A stretch of DNA of 64,000 nucleotides from Timonella sp031979385 (lineage in GTDB: Bacteria > Actinomycetota > Actinomycetes > Actinomycetales > Cellulomonadaceae), in the NCBI GenBank assembly GCA_031979385.1, contig DALZEF010000002.1, forward strand, positions 145,186-209,185, written 5' to 3'. A model generated the notes under the pieces. It was given only the letters and a program-made list of their open reading frames with translations. It had not been told where the DNA came from and did not search any database. Positions 17,475-26,060 of this stretch are shown one piece after another. The translations under genes were made by a program, and so were the position numbers. The first letter of the stretch is position 1, and each line of letters starts with the position of its first letter.

Positions 17475-18485
17475 TCAGGTCCTTGTCGGGTTCGGCGTCC
17501 GAGTTGTTGGTTGAGCGAGTTCTCGATTGAGCCAGGCAACCTGGGTGAGTTTGTGGCCGAACTCGCCGCCTTCGTGTCCGTTGTAGGGGTAGACCTCGAT
17601 GGCGCGGTTGTCGTTGCCGTAGTGGTTGTAGGCGCTGTACACGGTTGAGGGTGGGCAGATGCCGTCCATGAGCGCGACGGAGAACAGTGCGGGTGCGGTG
17701 GCGCGGCGCGCGAAGTTCACGCCGTCGAAGTACGACAGCGTGTTGAACACTTGGTCTACGTGCGTGCGGTGTACGGCCAGGTAGCGGGTGATCTCGTGGT
17801 AGGGGTCGTTGTCGATGAGAGAGGTGGCTCGCTCGAAGTTGCATAGGAAGGGGACATCGGGCATGACTGCATACAGATCGTCGACGAGTCCGGCAACAGC
17901 CAGCGTTATGCCGCCTCCCTGCGAGGCTCCGGTGACGGATACGCGGGCGGCATCGACCTGTGGGAAGGTGCGGATCGCCTCGACGGCGCGTACGCCGTCG
18001 GTGTAGACGCGCCGGTAGTAGTAGTCGTCCGCGTTGCCGATGCCCTTGGTCATGAATCCGGGACCGGAGGCTCCGGTGCCCGCTGGGTCGGCGGTGTGTC
18101 CGCCCGAACCCCACCCAGAACCTTGGCCGCGCGTGTCCATGAACAGGTGGGCGTACCCGGAGTTTGCCCACAGTAGGTGTTCCTGGGCGTAGCCGCGTCC
18201 GCCGCCGTAGCCCTGATACTGCACGAGGGCGGGCAGGCTTCCGGGCTCTGCTCCTGCGGGAAGGTTGAGCCAGGCTTTGATGCGGTGTCCACCGAATCCG
18301 GAGAACTCGACGTCGTAGGAGTCGATGAGGTTCAGTGAGGTATTGAGTTTGGTGGCGGTGACGTTCAGGTCGAAAGCGCGGGTCTCGGCTAGGGTTCGGG
18401 CCCAGAACTCGTCGAAGTCCTCTGGCTCACGCACGTGTGGCCGGTAGGTCTCGAGTTCGGGTAGGGGCAGATCAAAGAACGCCAT
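17475..18485 (-). CDS. CE7 acetyl xylan esterase / cephalosporin-C deacetylase-like
   Basis: Cytoplasmic alpha/beta hydrolase of 336 residues, carbohydrate esterase family 7, which removes acetyl groups from short acetylated oligosaccharides. Family marks are RGQGSGW, the nucleophile elbow GASQGGG, the catalytic Asp in MDGICPPSTVY and the catalytic His in NGHEGGE. Length matches the family (about 320). The start at 18485 gives the normal N-terminus MAFFDLPL and has GGAAG upstream; longer starts add a non-conserved extension. It lies 61 bp after the ROK regulator gene and 2 bp before the isomerase gene in a three-gene operon. No signal peptide, so the substrate must be imported first. Confidence 0.88.
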   Translation of the reverse strand: MAFFDLPLPELETYRPHVREPEDFDEFWARTLAETRAFDLNVTATKLNTSLNLIDSYDVEFSGFGGHRIKAWLNLPAGAEPGSLPALVQYQGYGGGRGYAQEHLLWANSGYAHLFMDTRGQGSGWGSGGHTADPAGTGASGPGFMTKGIGNADDYYYRRVYTDGVRAVEAIRTFPQVDAARVSVTGASQGGGITLAVAGLVDDLYAVMPDVPFLCNFERATSLIDNDPYHEITRYLAVHRTHVDQVFNTLSYFDGVNFARRATAPALFSVALMDGICPPSTVYSAYNHYGNDNRAIEVYPYNGHEGGEFGHKLTQVAWLNRELAQPTTRTPNPTRT

Positions 18486-18546
18486 CGTCTTCCAATCTTC
18501 TGTGTTCGGGTGTGTTCCGTTGTGGTGTCGAGGCACTGGTGCCGTG

Positions 18547-19836
18547 TTAGGGGGCGGGGTGCTCGCTCATGTCCTCGGTTTTGCGTACCGTGCTCGCAAG
18601 GGTGGAGGAGCGTTCGGGCACAAACTCGGATTGCAGCACCAATGCGGCACCTCCGATGGCTGCTGCTGTGTCGGCTGACTGGGAGACACGCACCTCGACG
18701 GGGTGGTTGTCTCGGGCGAAGAAGGAACTGTCGAGCGCCTCGCGGATTGCGGGCAGGTATATGTGGCTTGCGGCTCCGAAGCTGGTTCCGCTGAGCATGA
18801 GCAGGCGTACGTCGAGGGTGTTGACCAAGATGTGTGCGGCGTGCGCGATGTAGGGGATCGACTCTTCGAGTAGTTCGGTTGCTGCCGCATCCCCGGAGCG
18901 TGAGGATTGGGCAAGAGTCGCGAATTGCTTGGCGATTGAGGTGTGGTTCACAGCTTCGGTGTCGAGGGCTGAATCCGGGCCCGTTGCGATACGTGGAAGC
19001 AGACCGCGCTCGCGCGCTCGTGTTACGAGGGCCGCCGGGCCGCCGTAGGACTCGATGCAACCGCGAGCACCACACCAGCACTTGGGTCCTGTGACGTTTG
19101 CGGAGATGTGTCCGATTTCCCCTGTGTTTCCGGAGGCGCCTCGGTGCGGTGAACCGGAAAGCAGGATTCCAGCTCCGATTCCGGTGCTCATGTAGAGGGC
19201 GGCGAACGAGTCTTCACGTTCGGTTCCACCGGTCCAGTACTCTCCGATTGCCGCCGCTGTTGCGTCGTTTTCGAGGAGGACTGGAAAGCCGGAGAGCCGT
19301 GAGAGTTCATTGTCTAGAGGGTAATCTTCCCAACTGCGCATGAACGGTGGCGTCAGGTGCATGCCCGTCTGTGAGGTCAGTGGGCCGGGGGAGACCAACC
19401 CGATGCCGAGCACGCGTTCGCGGTCTACCTGTGCTTGGGTGATGAGTTCTGTGACTTCGTGACTCATGCGTTCCACGACGGCGCGCGGGGTGACCTGGCC
19501 GGCCCCTGGGCGAGTCATGCCTGAGACGGGTGCCCCGGCAAGGTCGGTCAGGACGTAGGTGATTGCGCCGTGGTCAAGATGCACTCCGAGCGCGTAGTAG
19601 GCGTCTGCGTTGAGCTGCAACAACACCCGGGGTTTTCCACCGGTGGACTCGGCCCGCCCGACCTCGAGCACGAGTCCGTCGTCGATGAGTCGGCGAACCG
19701 CAGTTGACACGGTTGCGCCTGTCAGACCCGTGACATTGGAGATTCCAATGCGTGAGATTGTTCCCGCGGCGCGGATCGCGTCAAGGATGACCGATGTGCT
19801 ACCGGTGGGCGGATGAGGTGGGTGTGAATCACTCAC
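18547..19836 (-). CDS. ROK-family transcriptional regulator (XylR/NagC-like)
   Basis: Regulator of 429 residues: an N-terminal winged helix (about 15-80, with ISNVTGLTGATVSTAVRRL) and a C-terminal ROK sugar-kinase-like domain. The ROK zinc motif CWCGARGCIE and GHISANV signature are present. The ATP-site and catalytic Asp (ENDATAAA) are retained in sequence, but in such regulators the domain normally works as a sensor. GTG start with AGAGAG upstream. It is the first gene of the operon that includes the esterase and isomerase, so it probably controls them and itself. Confidence 0.9.
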   Translation of the reverse strand: MSDSHPPHPPTGSTSVILDAIRAAGTISRIGISNVTGLTGATVSTAVRRLIDDGLVLEVGRAESTGGKPRVLLQLNADAYYALGVHLDHGAITYVLTDLAGAPVSGMTRPGAGQVTPRAVVERMSHEVTELITQAQVDRERVLGIGLVSPGPLTSQTGMHLTPPFMRSWEDYPLDNELSRLSGFPVLLENDATAAAIGEYWTGGTEREDSFAALYMSTGIGAGILLSGSPHRGASGNTGEIGHISANVTGPKCWCGARGCIESYGGPAALVTRARERGLLPRIATGPDSALDTEAVNHTSIAKQFATLAQSSRSGDAAATELLEESIPYIAHAAHILVNTLDVRLLMLSGTSFGAASHIYLPAIREALDSSFFARDNHPVEVRVSQSADTAAAIGGAALVLQSEFVPERSSTLASTVRKTEDMSEHPAP

Positions 19837-19934
19837 GAGACTCTCTTTTTCTGAAGGTTGACATGGGATAAGTCTATCGCCGTGAGGTGATTAAAACAGG
19901 TGGTTTGGGCTCGAGTTGCCGCACCATTGTCAAC

Positions 19935-19953
19935 CTTAGTTAAGTTGCTTAAG
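19935..19953. promoter_or_regulatory. Possible operator of the ROK regulator
   Basis: CTTAGTTAAGTTGCTTAAG is an AT-rich patch with imperfect dyad symmetry, about 100 bp upstream of the ROK gene start in otherwise GC-rich sequence. ROK-family operators are often TTA/TAA-rich palindromes, which is the only basis for this suggestion. Confidence 0.25.
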
Positions 19954-19979
19954 ATAGTCCATGGCTTCGTGAAGATCAT

Positions 19980-20372
19980 GGTCCCCCGCCAGCGCGTTGT
20001 GCGCGCCACGCAAACCCGTACGCTTGTCACCGTCTTAGAGGACGGGACTGGCCGCGTCGAGGCCCCGTTCTGGCAAGAGTTCGAGGCGCGAGACAACCCG
20101 CCCCTACTGCGACGGCAGCCCCTACTCGCCAGGGTTCACAGCAGAACTCGAAGGCGGCACCGTGCTGGCAACCGAACGACCAACTCGTGACCCTGCTTGC
20201 GGGGGAGAGCGTTGAGTTCACTCTGCATCCGTACGCAGCGGGTGCCTCCGGGACACTCGGTTCCGTTGAAAATCCCGGGGTGGACGAGGTGCTTGCACTG
20301 GTTGAGTCCGCGCTGGCTGATCCTGAGTGCGAACACGTGGTGGTTCGAGCAATCAATACGATTCGGGCCTGA
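19980..20372 (+). pseudogene. Remnant of a GH2-like glycosidase C-terminus
   Basis: The DNA encodes, in shifting frames, a segment resembling the C-terminal beta-domains of GH2 beta-mannosidases/galactosidases. One frame at about 20100-20190 reads YCDGSPYSPGFTAELEGG and TVLATERPT. A neighbouring frame continues LLAGESVEFTLHPY, the usual LLPGE-type end motif, to a stop at 20370-20372. No full-length frame or start is present and at least one frameshift is needed, so the gene is broken. Its place beside the ROK/esterase/isomerase operon suggests a former beta-mannosidase or related enzyme of that operon. The exact 5' limit is unclear. Confidence 0.5.
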
Positions 20373-20576
20373 ACTAAAGCGTGGGGTAGCGTGCCTAGAA
20401 TGGCGCACTACTCCACGTTTTTCGTGTCCATGGCGCTCTCACATAAGAGGTATCCGATAGCAAGGTGGTGTGTTCGGATTGCGCGGTGCCCACTAGATCT
20501 TGTGTCTTGAGGCGGTATGAGCGACACGCCGTATGGCGTATTTCACCCGCTCCGATCCATTACGAAATTTCGAAGG

Positions 20577-20597
20577 TTATCCACCGATTGTGGACAA
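20577..20597. promoter_or_regulatory. Inverted pair of DnaA-box-like sites
   Basis: TTATCCACC (20577-20585) and, 3 bp later, TGTGGACAA, the reverse of TTGTCCACA, the preferred DnaA box of high-GC actinobacteria. They face each other 490 bp upstream of nrdH. Control of ribonucleotide reductase genes by DnaA is known in E. coli; its use here is inferred. Confidence 0.4.
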
Positions 20598-20864
20598 CCT
20601 TCCGGCATCCGATGTGGAGGGGCGTGGGGCACTATGCGGACGTTAAAAGTTGCGGAGGCCGTGAGCGTTTTGGGTCGGATCGTGGACTCGTGGCTGTCTC
20701 GCCTAGCGGGCAGTGCGTCTGGGAACCGGATGTTCTCAAGGGTTTCACGTTCGAATGTCAGAGGATGCTGGAAGGATGAAAATCTACCCGCACGGCGTTA
20801 ACCCTCAGGAGGTAAAGATGGGATGAGTCCTTCTATCGATCCACGGAGACTTAACCACGGGGAG

Positions 20865-20884
20865 TTCTCCACAGTTCATCCACA
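20865..20884. promoter_or_regulatory. Two direct DnaA-box-like sites near the nrd promoter
   Basis: TTCTCCACA (20865-20873) and TCATCCACA (20876-20884) each differ from TTATCCACA at one or two positions and repeat every 11 bp, on the same helix face. They lie about 40 bp upstream of the first NrdR box. Confidence 0.35.
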
Positions 20885-20922
20885 GTGTCAAATTTTCCTG
20901 TTGTGGTGTTCGCGGCATCCAG

Positions 20923-20969
20923 ACACTAGGTATAGGGGCTTTTGATTGGCTCCCAACTAGGTATAGTGG
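20923..20969. promoter_or_regulatory. Tandem NrdR boxes
   Basis: ACACTAGGTATAGGGG (20923-20938) and CAACTAGGTATAGTGG (20954-20969) are near-palindromic repeats sharing ACTAGGTATAG and spaced 31 bp start to start, about three helical turns. This arrangement is the hallmark of NrdR control of ribonucleotide reductase operons. They end about 120 bp before nrdH. Confidence 0.75.
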
Positions 20970-21087
20970 TTTCACGTCACCGAGCAGGTTGACAGCTAAA
21001 GACTTACATTGACGTAACTACACCTTTGGTAGTTGCGTCTGCAAGCCGCAAAGCCTGTATCCAAACCCCACATTTTGAGGAGCACAG

Positions 21088-21330
21088 ATGAGTGTCACCG
21101 TCTACAGCAAGCCACAGTGTGTCCAGTGCGATGCAACGTACCGCGCGCTCGACAAGAAGGGTATCGAGTACACCGTTGTGGACCTCATGCAGGATCCAGA
21201 AGCAATGGAACTCGTCCGCTCCCTCGGACACATGCAGGCACCTGTAGTGGTCACCGAAGACGAGCACTGGTCGGGCTTCCGTCCAGACGCAATCGCACGT
21301 CTTGCAACCAAGGTCGCAGCAGCCGTCTAA
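21088..21330 (+). CDS. nrdH: Glutaredoxin-like protein NrdH
   Basis: Small redox protein of 80 residues that passes electrons from thioredoxin reductase to class Ib ribonucleotide reductase. The redox motif CVQC is at residues 11-14, and the C-terminal WSGFRPDAI block is diagnostic of NrdH. GAGGAG lies upstream of the ATG. It is the first gene of nrdHEF and is preceded by NrdR boxes. The gene that usually follows, nrdI, is absent: only 234 bp without a matching frame separate it from nrdE. Confidence 0.95.
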   Translation: MSVTVYSKPQCVQCDATYRALDKKGIEYTVVDLMQDPEAMELVRSLGHMQAPVVVTEDEHWSGFRPDAIARLATKVAAAV

Positions 21331-21564
21331 TCCCAAACACCCGCCGGCCCCTATGCTCAACGCTGGGGGCCAGCGTGAGGCATCGCCCATGGTGACAGGC
21401 CATGGCAGCGCGATGACCGCTGGGACAAAGGCGTGCCACGGACATCGCATCCACGGATGCCGCGCCACAGGCCCGATTCCTGGGCCGCTACAACCCACCA
21501 CCTAAGCGAACCGAACCTCACCAGTTGATGAGGCCAACGGTCGCACCGCACCCGCATTAAGAGG

Positions 21565-23715
21565 ATGAGTCATTTGACTACGTCAGTCGAGATCAGCAAC
21601 ACCACCGAGCTGGACTACCACGCTCTCAACGCGATGCTGAACCTGTATGGACCGGACGGAAAAATCCAGTTCGACAAGGACAAGGAAGCGGCACGCGCCT
21701 ACTTCCTGCAGCACGTCAACCAGAACACCGTGTTCTTCCACTCCCTCGATGAGAAGCTCGACTACCTCATCGAGAACAAGTACTACGACCCAGCGGTGCT
21801 GGAGAAATACGACCGTGCGTTCATCAAGTCGCTGTTTGACTTCGCATACTCCAAGAAGTTCCGCTTTGAGACCTTCCTTGGCGCATTCAAGTACTACACC
21901 TCATACACCCTGAAGACCTTCGATGGTAAGCGCTACCTCGAACGGTTCGAAGACCGCGTCTCCATGGTCGCTCTCACCCTGGCCGATGGGGACGAGCAGT
22001 TCGCGCTCAACATCGTTGAGGAAATCATCGAGGGTCGCTTCCAGCCAGCAACGCCAACCTTCCTGAACTCCGGTAAGGCACAGCGCGGTGAGCCCGTGTC
22101 CTGCTTCCTGCTGCGCCTCGAAGACAACATGGAGTCGATCGCCCGCGGTATCAACTCCGCACTGCAACTCTCCAAGCGCGGCGGCGGCGTGGCGCTCCTG
22201 CTGTCCAACCTGCGTGAACTCGGTGCGCCCATCAAGCACATCGAAAACCAGTCCTCCGGTGTCATCCCTGTGATGAAGCTCCTCGAAGACTCGTTCTCCT
22301 ACGCGAACCAACTTGGTGCACGTCAGGGTGCCGGAGCCGTGTACCTGCACGCGCACCACCCAGACATCATGCGTTTCCTTGACACCAAGCGTGAGAACGC
22401 AGACGAGAAGATCCGCATCAAGACCCTCTCTCTCGGTGTGGTCATCCCGGACATCACGTTCGAGTTGGCCAAGAAGAACGAGGACATGTACCTGTTCTCG
22501 CCATACGATGTTGAACGCATCTACGGCAAGCCGTTCGCAGACATCTCCGTCTCGGAGAAGTATGACGAAATGGTAGACGACGCTCGCATCAAGAAGACCA
22601 AGATCAATGCACGCGAGTTCTTCCAGACCCTCGCTGAATTGCAGTTCGAATCCGGCTACCCGTACATCATGTACGAGGACACCGTCAACCGTGCCAACCC
22701 AATTGAAGGTCGGATCACGCACTCGAACCTATGCTCGGAGATCCTTCAGGTATCGACCCCATCGACCTACAACGCAGACCTGTCCTACGACCACATCGGC
22801 CGTGACATCTCGTGCAACCTTGGCTCGCTCAACATCGCGAAGGCCATGGACTCAACCGACTTCGGCCAGACCGTTGAGGTTGCCATCCGTGCATTGACCG
22901 CAGTTGCCGACCAGACGGCAATCGACTCGGTACCATCGATCCGCCGCGCAAACGACCTCGGTCACGCGATCGGCCTTGGTCAGATGAACCTGCACGGCTA
23001 CTTGGCCCGTGAGCGCGTGCACTACGGTTCCGAAGAAGGCGTCGACTTCACCTCGATCTACTTCTACACCGTCGCCTACCACGCTATTCGTGCCTCGAAC
23101 CGTCTTGCGATCGAGCGCGGCACCAAGTTCTTCAACTTCGAGACATCCAAGTACGCAACTGGTGAATACTTTGACAAGTACACCGAGAAGACCTGGGAGC
23201 CAAAGACCGCTCGCGTACGCGAGCTGTTTGAGAAGGCTGGCGTTTCCATCCCAACCCAGGATGACTGGCGTGAACTCAAGGCCTCGGTCATGGAACACGG
23301 TATCTACAACCAGAACCTCCAGGCTGTTCCACCAACCGGTTCGATCTCCTACATCAACAACTCGACCTCCTCGATCCACCCAGTGGCCTCGAAGATCGAG
23401 ATCCGTAAGGAAGGTAAGCTCGGGCGCGTTTACTACCCGGCACCATTCCTCACCAACGACAACCTCGAATACTACGAGGACGCATACGAGATCGGCTACG
23501 AGAAGATCATCGACACGTATGCCGCTGCAACCGAACACATCGACCAGGGCCTGTCGCTCACGCTGTTCTTCAAGGACACCGCGACCACCCGCGATGTAAA
23601 CCGCGCGCAGATCTACGCATGGCGTAAGGGCATCAAGACCCTGTACTACATTCGAGTGCGCCAGATGGCTCTCGAGGGTACTGAGGTCGAGGGCTGCGTT
23701 TCCTGCATGCTCTAG
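21565..23715 (+). CDS. nrdE: Class Ib ribonucleoside-diphosphate reductase alpha subunit NrdE
   Basis: Catalytic large subunit (716 residues) that reduces NDPs to dNDPs. There is no N-terminal ATP-cone, as expected for NrdE, so allosteric activity control by dATP through that domain is missing. Conserved marks include PATPTFLNSGKAQRGEPVSCF, NLCSEILQ and the C-terminal redox pair CVSC four residues from the end. The ATG at 21565 directly abuts GAGG, so a TTG at 21574 with better spacing may be the true start. It works with NrdF (52 bp downstream) and NrdH. Confidence 0.96.
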   Translation: MSHLTTSVEISNTTELDYHALNAMLNLYGPDGKIQFDKDKEAARAYFLQHVNQNTVFFHSLDEKLDYLIENKYYDPAVLEKYDRAFIKSLFDFAYSKKFRFETFLGAFKYYTSYTLKTFDGKRYLERFEDRVSMVALTLADGDEQFALNIVEEIIEGRFQPATPTFLNSGKAQRGEPVSCFLLRLEDNMESIARGINSALQLSKRGGGVALLLSNLRELGAPIKHIENQSSGVIPVMKLLEDSFSYANQLGARQGAGAVYLHAHHPDIMRFLDTKRENADEKIRIKTLSLGVVIPDITFELAKKNEDMYLFSPYDVERIYGKPFADISVSEKYDEMVDDARIKKTKINAREFFQTLAELQFESGYPYIMYEDTVNRANPIEGRITHSNLCSEILQVSTPSTYNADLSYDHIGRDISCNLGSLNIAKAMDSTDFGQTVEVAIRALTAVADQTAIDSVPSIRRANDLGHAIGLGQMNLHGYLARERVHYGSEEGVDFTSIYFYTVAYHAIRASNRLAIERGTKFFNFETSKYATGEYFDKYTEKTWEPKTARVRELFEKAGVSIPTQDDWRELKASVMEHGIYNQNLQAVPPTGSISYINNSTSSIHPVASKIEIRKEGKLGRVYYPAPFLTNDNLEYYEDAYEIGYEKIIDTYAAATEHIDQGLSLTLFFKDTATTRDVNRAQIYAWRKGIKTLYYIRVRQMALEGTEVEGCVSCML

Positions 23716-23766
23716 GGCACCTTGTCGTAGCGTCCCACCTAGAAAACTCTTAGGAAAGTTGGAGTA

Positions 23767-24744
23767 ATGTCCACCGGAAAGATCAAACTGATCGACCGTG
23801 TCTCGGCGATCAACTGGAACCGTATCGAGGATGAAAAGGACCTTGAAGTCTGGGACCGGCTAGTTGGTAACTTCTGGCTACCGGAAAAGGTACCCGTATC
23901 TAACGACATCCAGTCGTGGAACACCCTGACCCCGCAGGAACAGCAACTCACCACCCGCGTATTCACCGGTCTGACCCTGCTCGACACGATCCAGGGAACC
24001 GTTGGGGCTGTTTCGCTCATCCCAGACGCTCTGACTCCACACGAGGAGGCCGTCTACACCAACATCGCGTTCATGGAGTCCGTGCACGCGAAATCCTACT
24101 CCTCGATTTTCTCCACCCTCATCTCCACCCAGGAGATCGACGATGCCTTCCGCTGGTCCGAGGAGAACCCTTACCTGCAGAAAAAGGCAGAGATCATTCT
24201 CGAGTACTACCGCGGAGACGACCCCCTCAAGCGCAAGGTAGCCTCCACGCTGCTTGAGTCGTTCCTGTTCTACTCCGGTTTCTACCTGCCCATGTACTGG
24301 TCGAGCCACGCCAAGCTCACCAATACCGCAGACCTGATCCGCCTGATCATCCGTGACGAGGCCGTGCACGGCTACTACATCGGGTACAAGTTCCAAAAGG
24401 GCCTCGAGAAGGAAACCCAGGAGCGCCGCGATGAGATCAAGGCGTACGCGTTCGACCTGCTGTTCGAGTTGTACGACAACGAGGTTGCCTACACCGAATC
24501 CCTCTACGATGGCGTTGGTCTGACCGAGGACGTCAAGAAGTTCCTGCGCTACAACGCGAACAAGGCGCTGCTCAACCTCGGCTACGAAGGTTTGTTCCCG
24601 AAGGACGAGACCGACGTTAACCCGGCGATCCTTTCTGCGCTGTCACCAAACGCGGACGAGAACCACGACTTCTTCTCTGGCTCCGGCTCCTCGTACGTGA
24701 TCGGTAAGGCTGTTGTCACGGAGGACGAGGACTGGGACTTCTAG
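23767..24744 (+). CDS. nrdF: Class Ib ribonucleoside-diphosphate reductase beta subunit NrdF
   Basis: Radical-generating small subunit (325 residues). All metal ligands are present: D73, E104, H107, E164, E198 and H201. The radical tyrosine is Y111 in MESVHAKSY. This is therefore a canonical dimetal-tyrosyl NrdF, not one of the tyrosine-less variants, and Mn activation should need a flavodoxin-like NrdI encoded elsewhere. AGGAAAG and GGAG lie upstream of the ATG. A strong terminator follows at 24773. Confidence 0.96.
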   Translation: MSTGKIKLIDRVSAINWNRIEDEKDLEVWDRLVGNFWLPEKVPVSNDIQSWNTLTPQEQQLTTRVFTGLTLLDTIQGTVGAVSLIPDALTPHEEAVYTNIAFMESVHAKSYSSIFSTLISTQEIDDAFRWSEENPYLQKKAEIILEYYRGDDPLKRKVASTLLESFLFYSGFYLPMYWSSHAKLTNTADLIRLIIRDEAVHGYYIGYKFQKGLEKETQERRDEIKAYAFDLLFELYDNEVAYTESLYDGVGLTEDVKKFLRYNANKALLNLGYEGLFPKDETDVNPAILSALSPNADENHDFFSGSGSSYVIGKAVVTEDEDWDF

Positions 24745-24772
24745 GCCGCGTCACGCAACACCAACGCTCAAC

Positions 24773-24814
24773 AAAAGCCCCAACGTCCGCATTCCCGCAG
24801 GCGTTGGGGCTTTT
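24773..24814 (+). terminator. Rho-independent terminator of nrdHEF
   Basis: AAAAGCCCCAACG (24773-24785) pairs with CGTTGGGGCTTTT (24802-24814), a 13-bp stem ending in a T-run, 28 bp after the nrdF stop. Confidence 0.9.
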
Positions 24815-24987
24815 CACTTACGGGTACACACCCTCCCCGAAGTTCCCGCCCGATGCGTGTGTCTCTGTTCAGAGCACTCACCGTGGCTCCGCCCGAGGTG
24901 GGCAGGCATGCCAAGCCCGGGAATCGTCGGAAATGGTGGCGTACGGGTCTCACGCAAACATCCAGACTGCGCTACGTATCAGCTCAC

Positions 24988-25815
24988 CTATTTCTGTATA
25001 AACGGCAGCAGCGCAGCGTTCACTTCGTCGGCGTGAGTCCACAGCATGCCGTGTGGTGCGCCGTCGATCTCGACGTACTCCGCTTCTGGGAATGCTTCAT
25101 GAAACGGGCGCCCGGTCGCATCGATAGGCAGGATGTTGTCAGCAGTTCCGTGCACGATGAGTGCTGGTTTGCCGCTTGCTCGCACAGCCGCGACGTCTGC
25201 CGTAAAGTCCTCGATCCACGTTGGAACCACCGCGTAGGCTGCAACCGGCGCGCTGAGAACGGCCGTGTTCCAGTTCGCGGTGACAACCTCTTGGCTGATC
25301 CGTGAGCCGAGGTTCTCGTCCAAGTTATAGAAGTCCTTGAAGAAGTTGGTGAACCAGGCGAAGCGGTCGGCTTTGGCCGTGGCTGCGATGTCGTCGAACT
25401 GCTCTTGCGGCAGTCCTTGGCCGAGCATTCCTGGTTCGAGTGAGCCAAGGAACGCGTACTTGGCAACGCGGTCAGATCCGTACTTCGCTGTGTATCGAGC
25501 AAGTTCTCCCGTGCCCATTGAGAATCCTACGAGGATCACGTCGTTGAGTTCGAGCGTCTCGAGCACGATCTTCAAGTCTGAAGCGAACGTGTCGTAGTCG
25601 TACCCCGTGGTGACTTTGCTTGAGCGGCCAAAACCGCGGCGGTCGTAGGTGATGACACGGTAGCCGAGGTCGAGTAGTTCCCGAGTTTGACGTTCCCATG
25701 AACTGCCGTCGAGCGGGTAACCGTGAATGAGCAGCACGACCTGTCCGCTTCCGTGGTCCTCGTAGTAGAGCTCGATCGGCGTCGAATTCTCTTGGCCGAC
25801 GGTGATGTGTGACAT
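24988..25815 (-). CDS. Alpha/beta hydrolase, non-haem chloroperoxidase/arylesterase type
   Basis: Cytoplasmic alpha/beta-fold hydrolase of 275 residues. The oxyanion HGYPLDGSSW motif is near residue 31, the nucleophile elbow GFSMGTGE holds the catalytic Ser, the acid is in HGTADNILP and the catalytic His in APHGML. The whole pattern matches the cofactor-free bromo/chloroperoxidase and arylesterase group; physiological substrates of these enzymes are rarely known. It is a lone gene, with no neighbouring genes on the same strand suggesting a pathway. The upstream 245 bp to the next gene hold nothing I can name beyond a short GAGAGC/GCTCTC hairpin. Confidence 0.85.
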   Translation of the reverse strand: MSHITVGQENSTPIELYYEDHGSGQVVLLIHGYPLDGSSWERQTRELLDLGYRVITYDRRGFGRSSKVTTGYDYDTFASDLKIVLETLELNDVILVGFSMGTGELARYTAKYGSDRVAKYAFLGSLEPGMLGQGLPQEQFDDIAATAKADRFAWFTNFFKDFYNLDENLGSRISQEVVTANWNTAVLSAPVAAYAVVPTWIEDFTADVAAVRASGKPALIVHGTADNILPIDATGRPFHEAFPEAEYVEIDGAPHGMLWTHADEVNAALLPFIQK

Positions 25816-26060
25816 GCGGCGTCCCCTTCGTTTGCGCGAGAGCGGTTGCTCTCACTCGCTGTAAACGACGTTAGGGAAGGGTGGGCGCAGGCGCAACAGA
25901 TAAATTCTCGACAAGCAAGAACGAGCGTAGCGACACGGGGTGTTCTTGGTGATATAGATGTAGCCTCATACTCGCCGTGCTATGCCAGAGTCTCTGCGGC
26001 TGCTCTGGGTTTTGCGTGACACAGTTGGCAGCTACCTTGGCCCAATCTTTGAACCCGCAG

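Larger units (their letters stand above)
20373..21087. other. 715-bp regulatory intergenic region upstream of nrdHEF
   Basis: No convincing gene is present. The stretch holds a DnaA-box-like pair at 20577-20597, two further DnaA-box-like words at 20865-20884, a strong unattached ribosome site AGGAGGT at 20807-20813, and tandem NrdR boxes at 20923-20969. The first 200 bp after the pseudogene show nothing I can name. Confidence 0.6.

Noticed and set aside
17473..18171. Open frame extending the YihS-like isomerase upstream
   Set aside because: It overlaps the CE7 esterase gene in another frame, its residues are Arg/His-rich shadow sequence, and the isomerase has a good start at 17472.
20465..20801. 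Two overlapping frames of about 100 residues upstream of nrdH
   Set aside because: They cross the DnaA-box-like pair, lack ribosome sites and have no protein-like composition.
20577..20969. Replication origin (oriC)
   Set aside because: Only four imperfect DnaA-box-like words, and neither dnaA, dnaN nor an AT-rich unwinding region is present.
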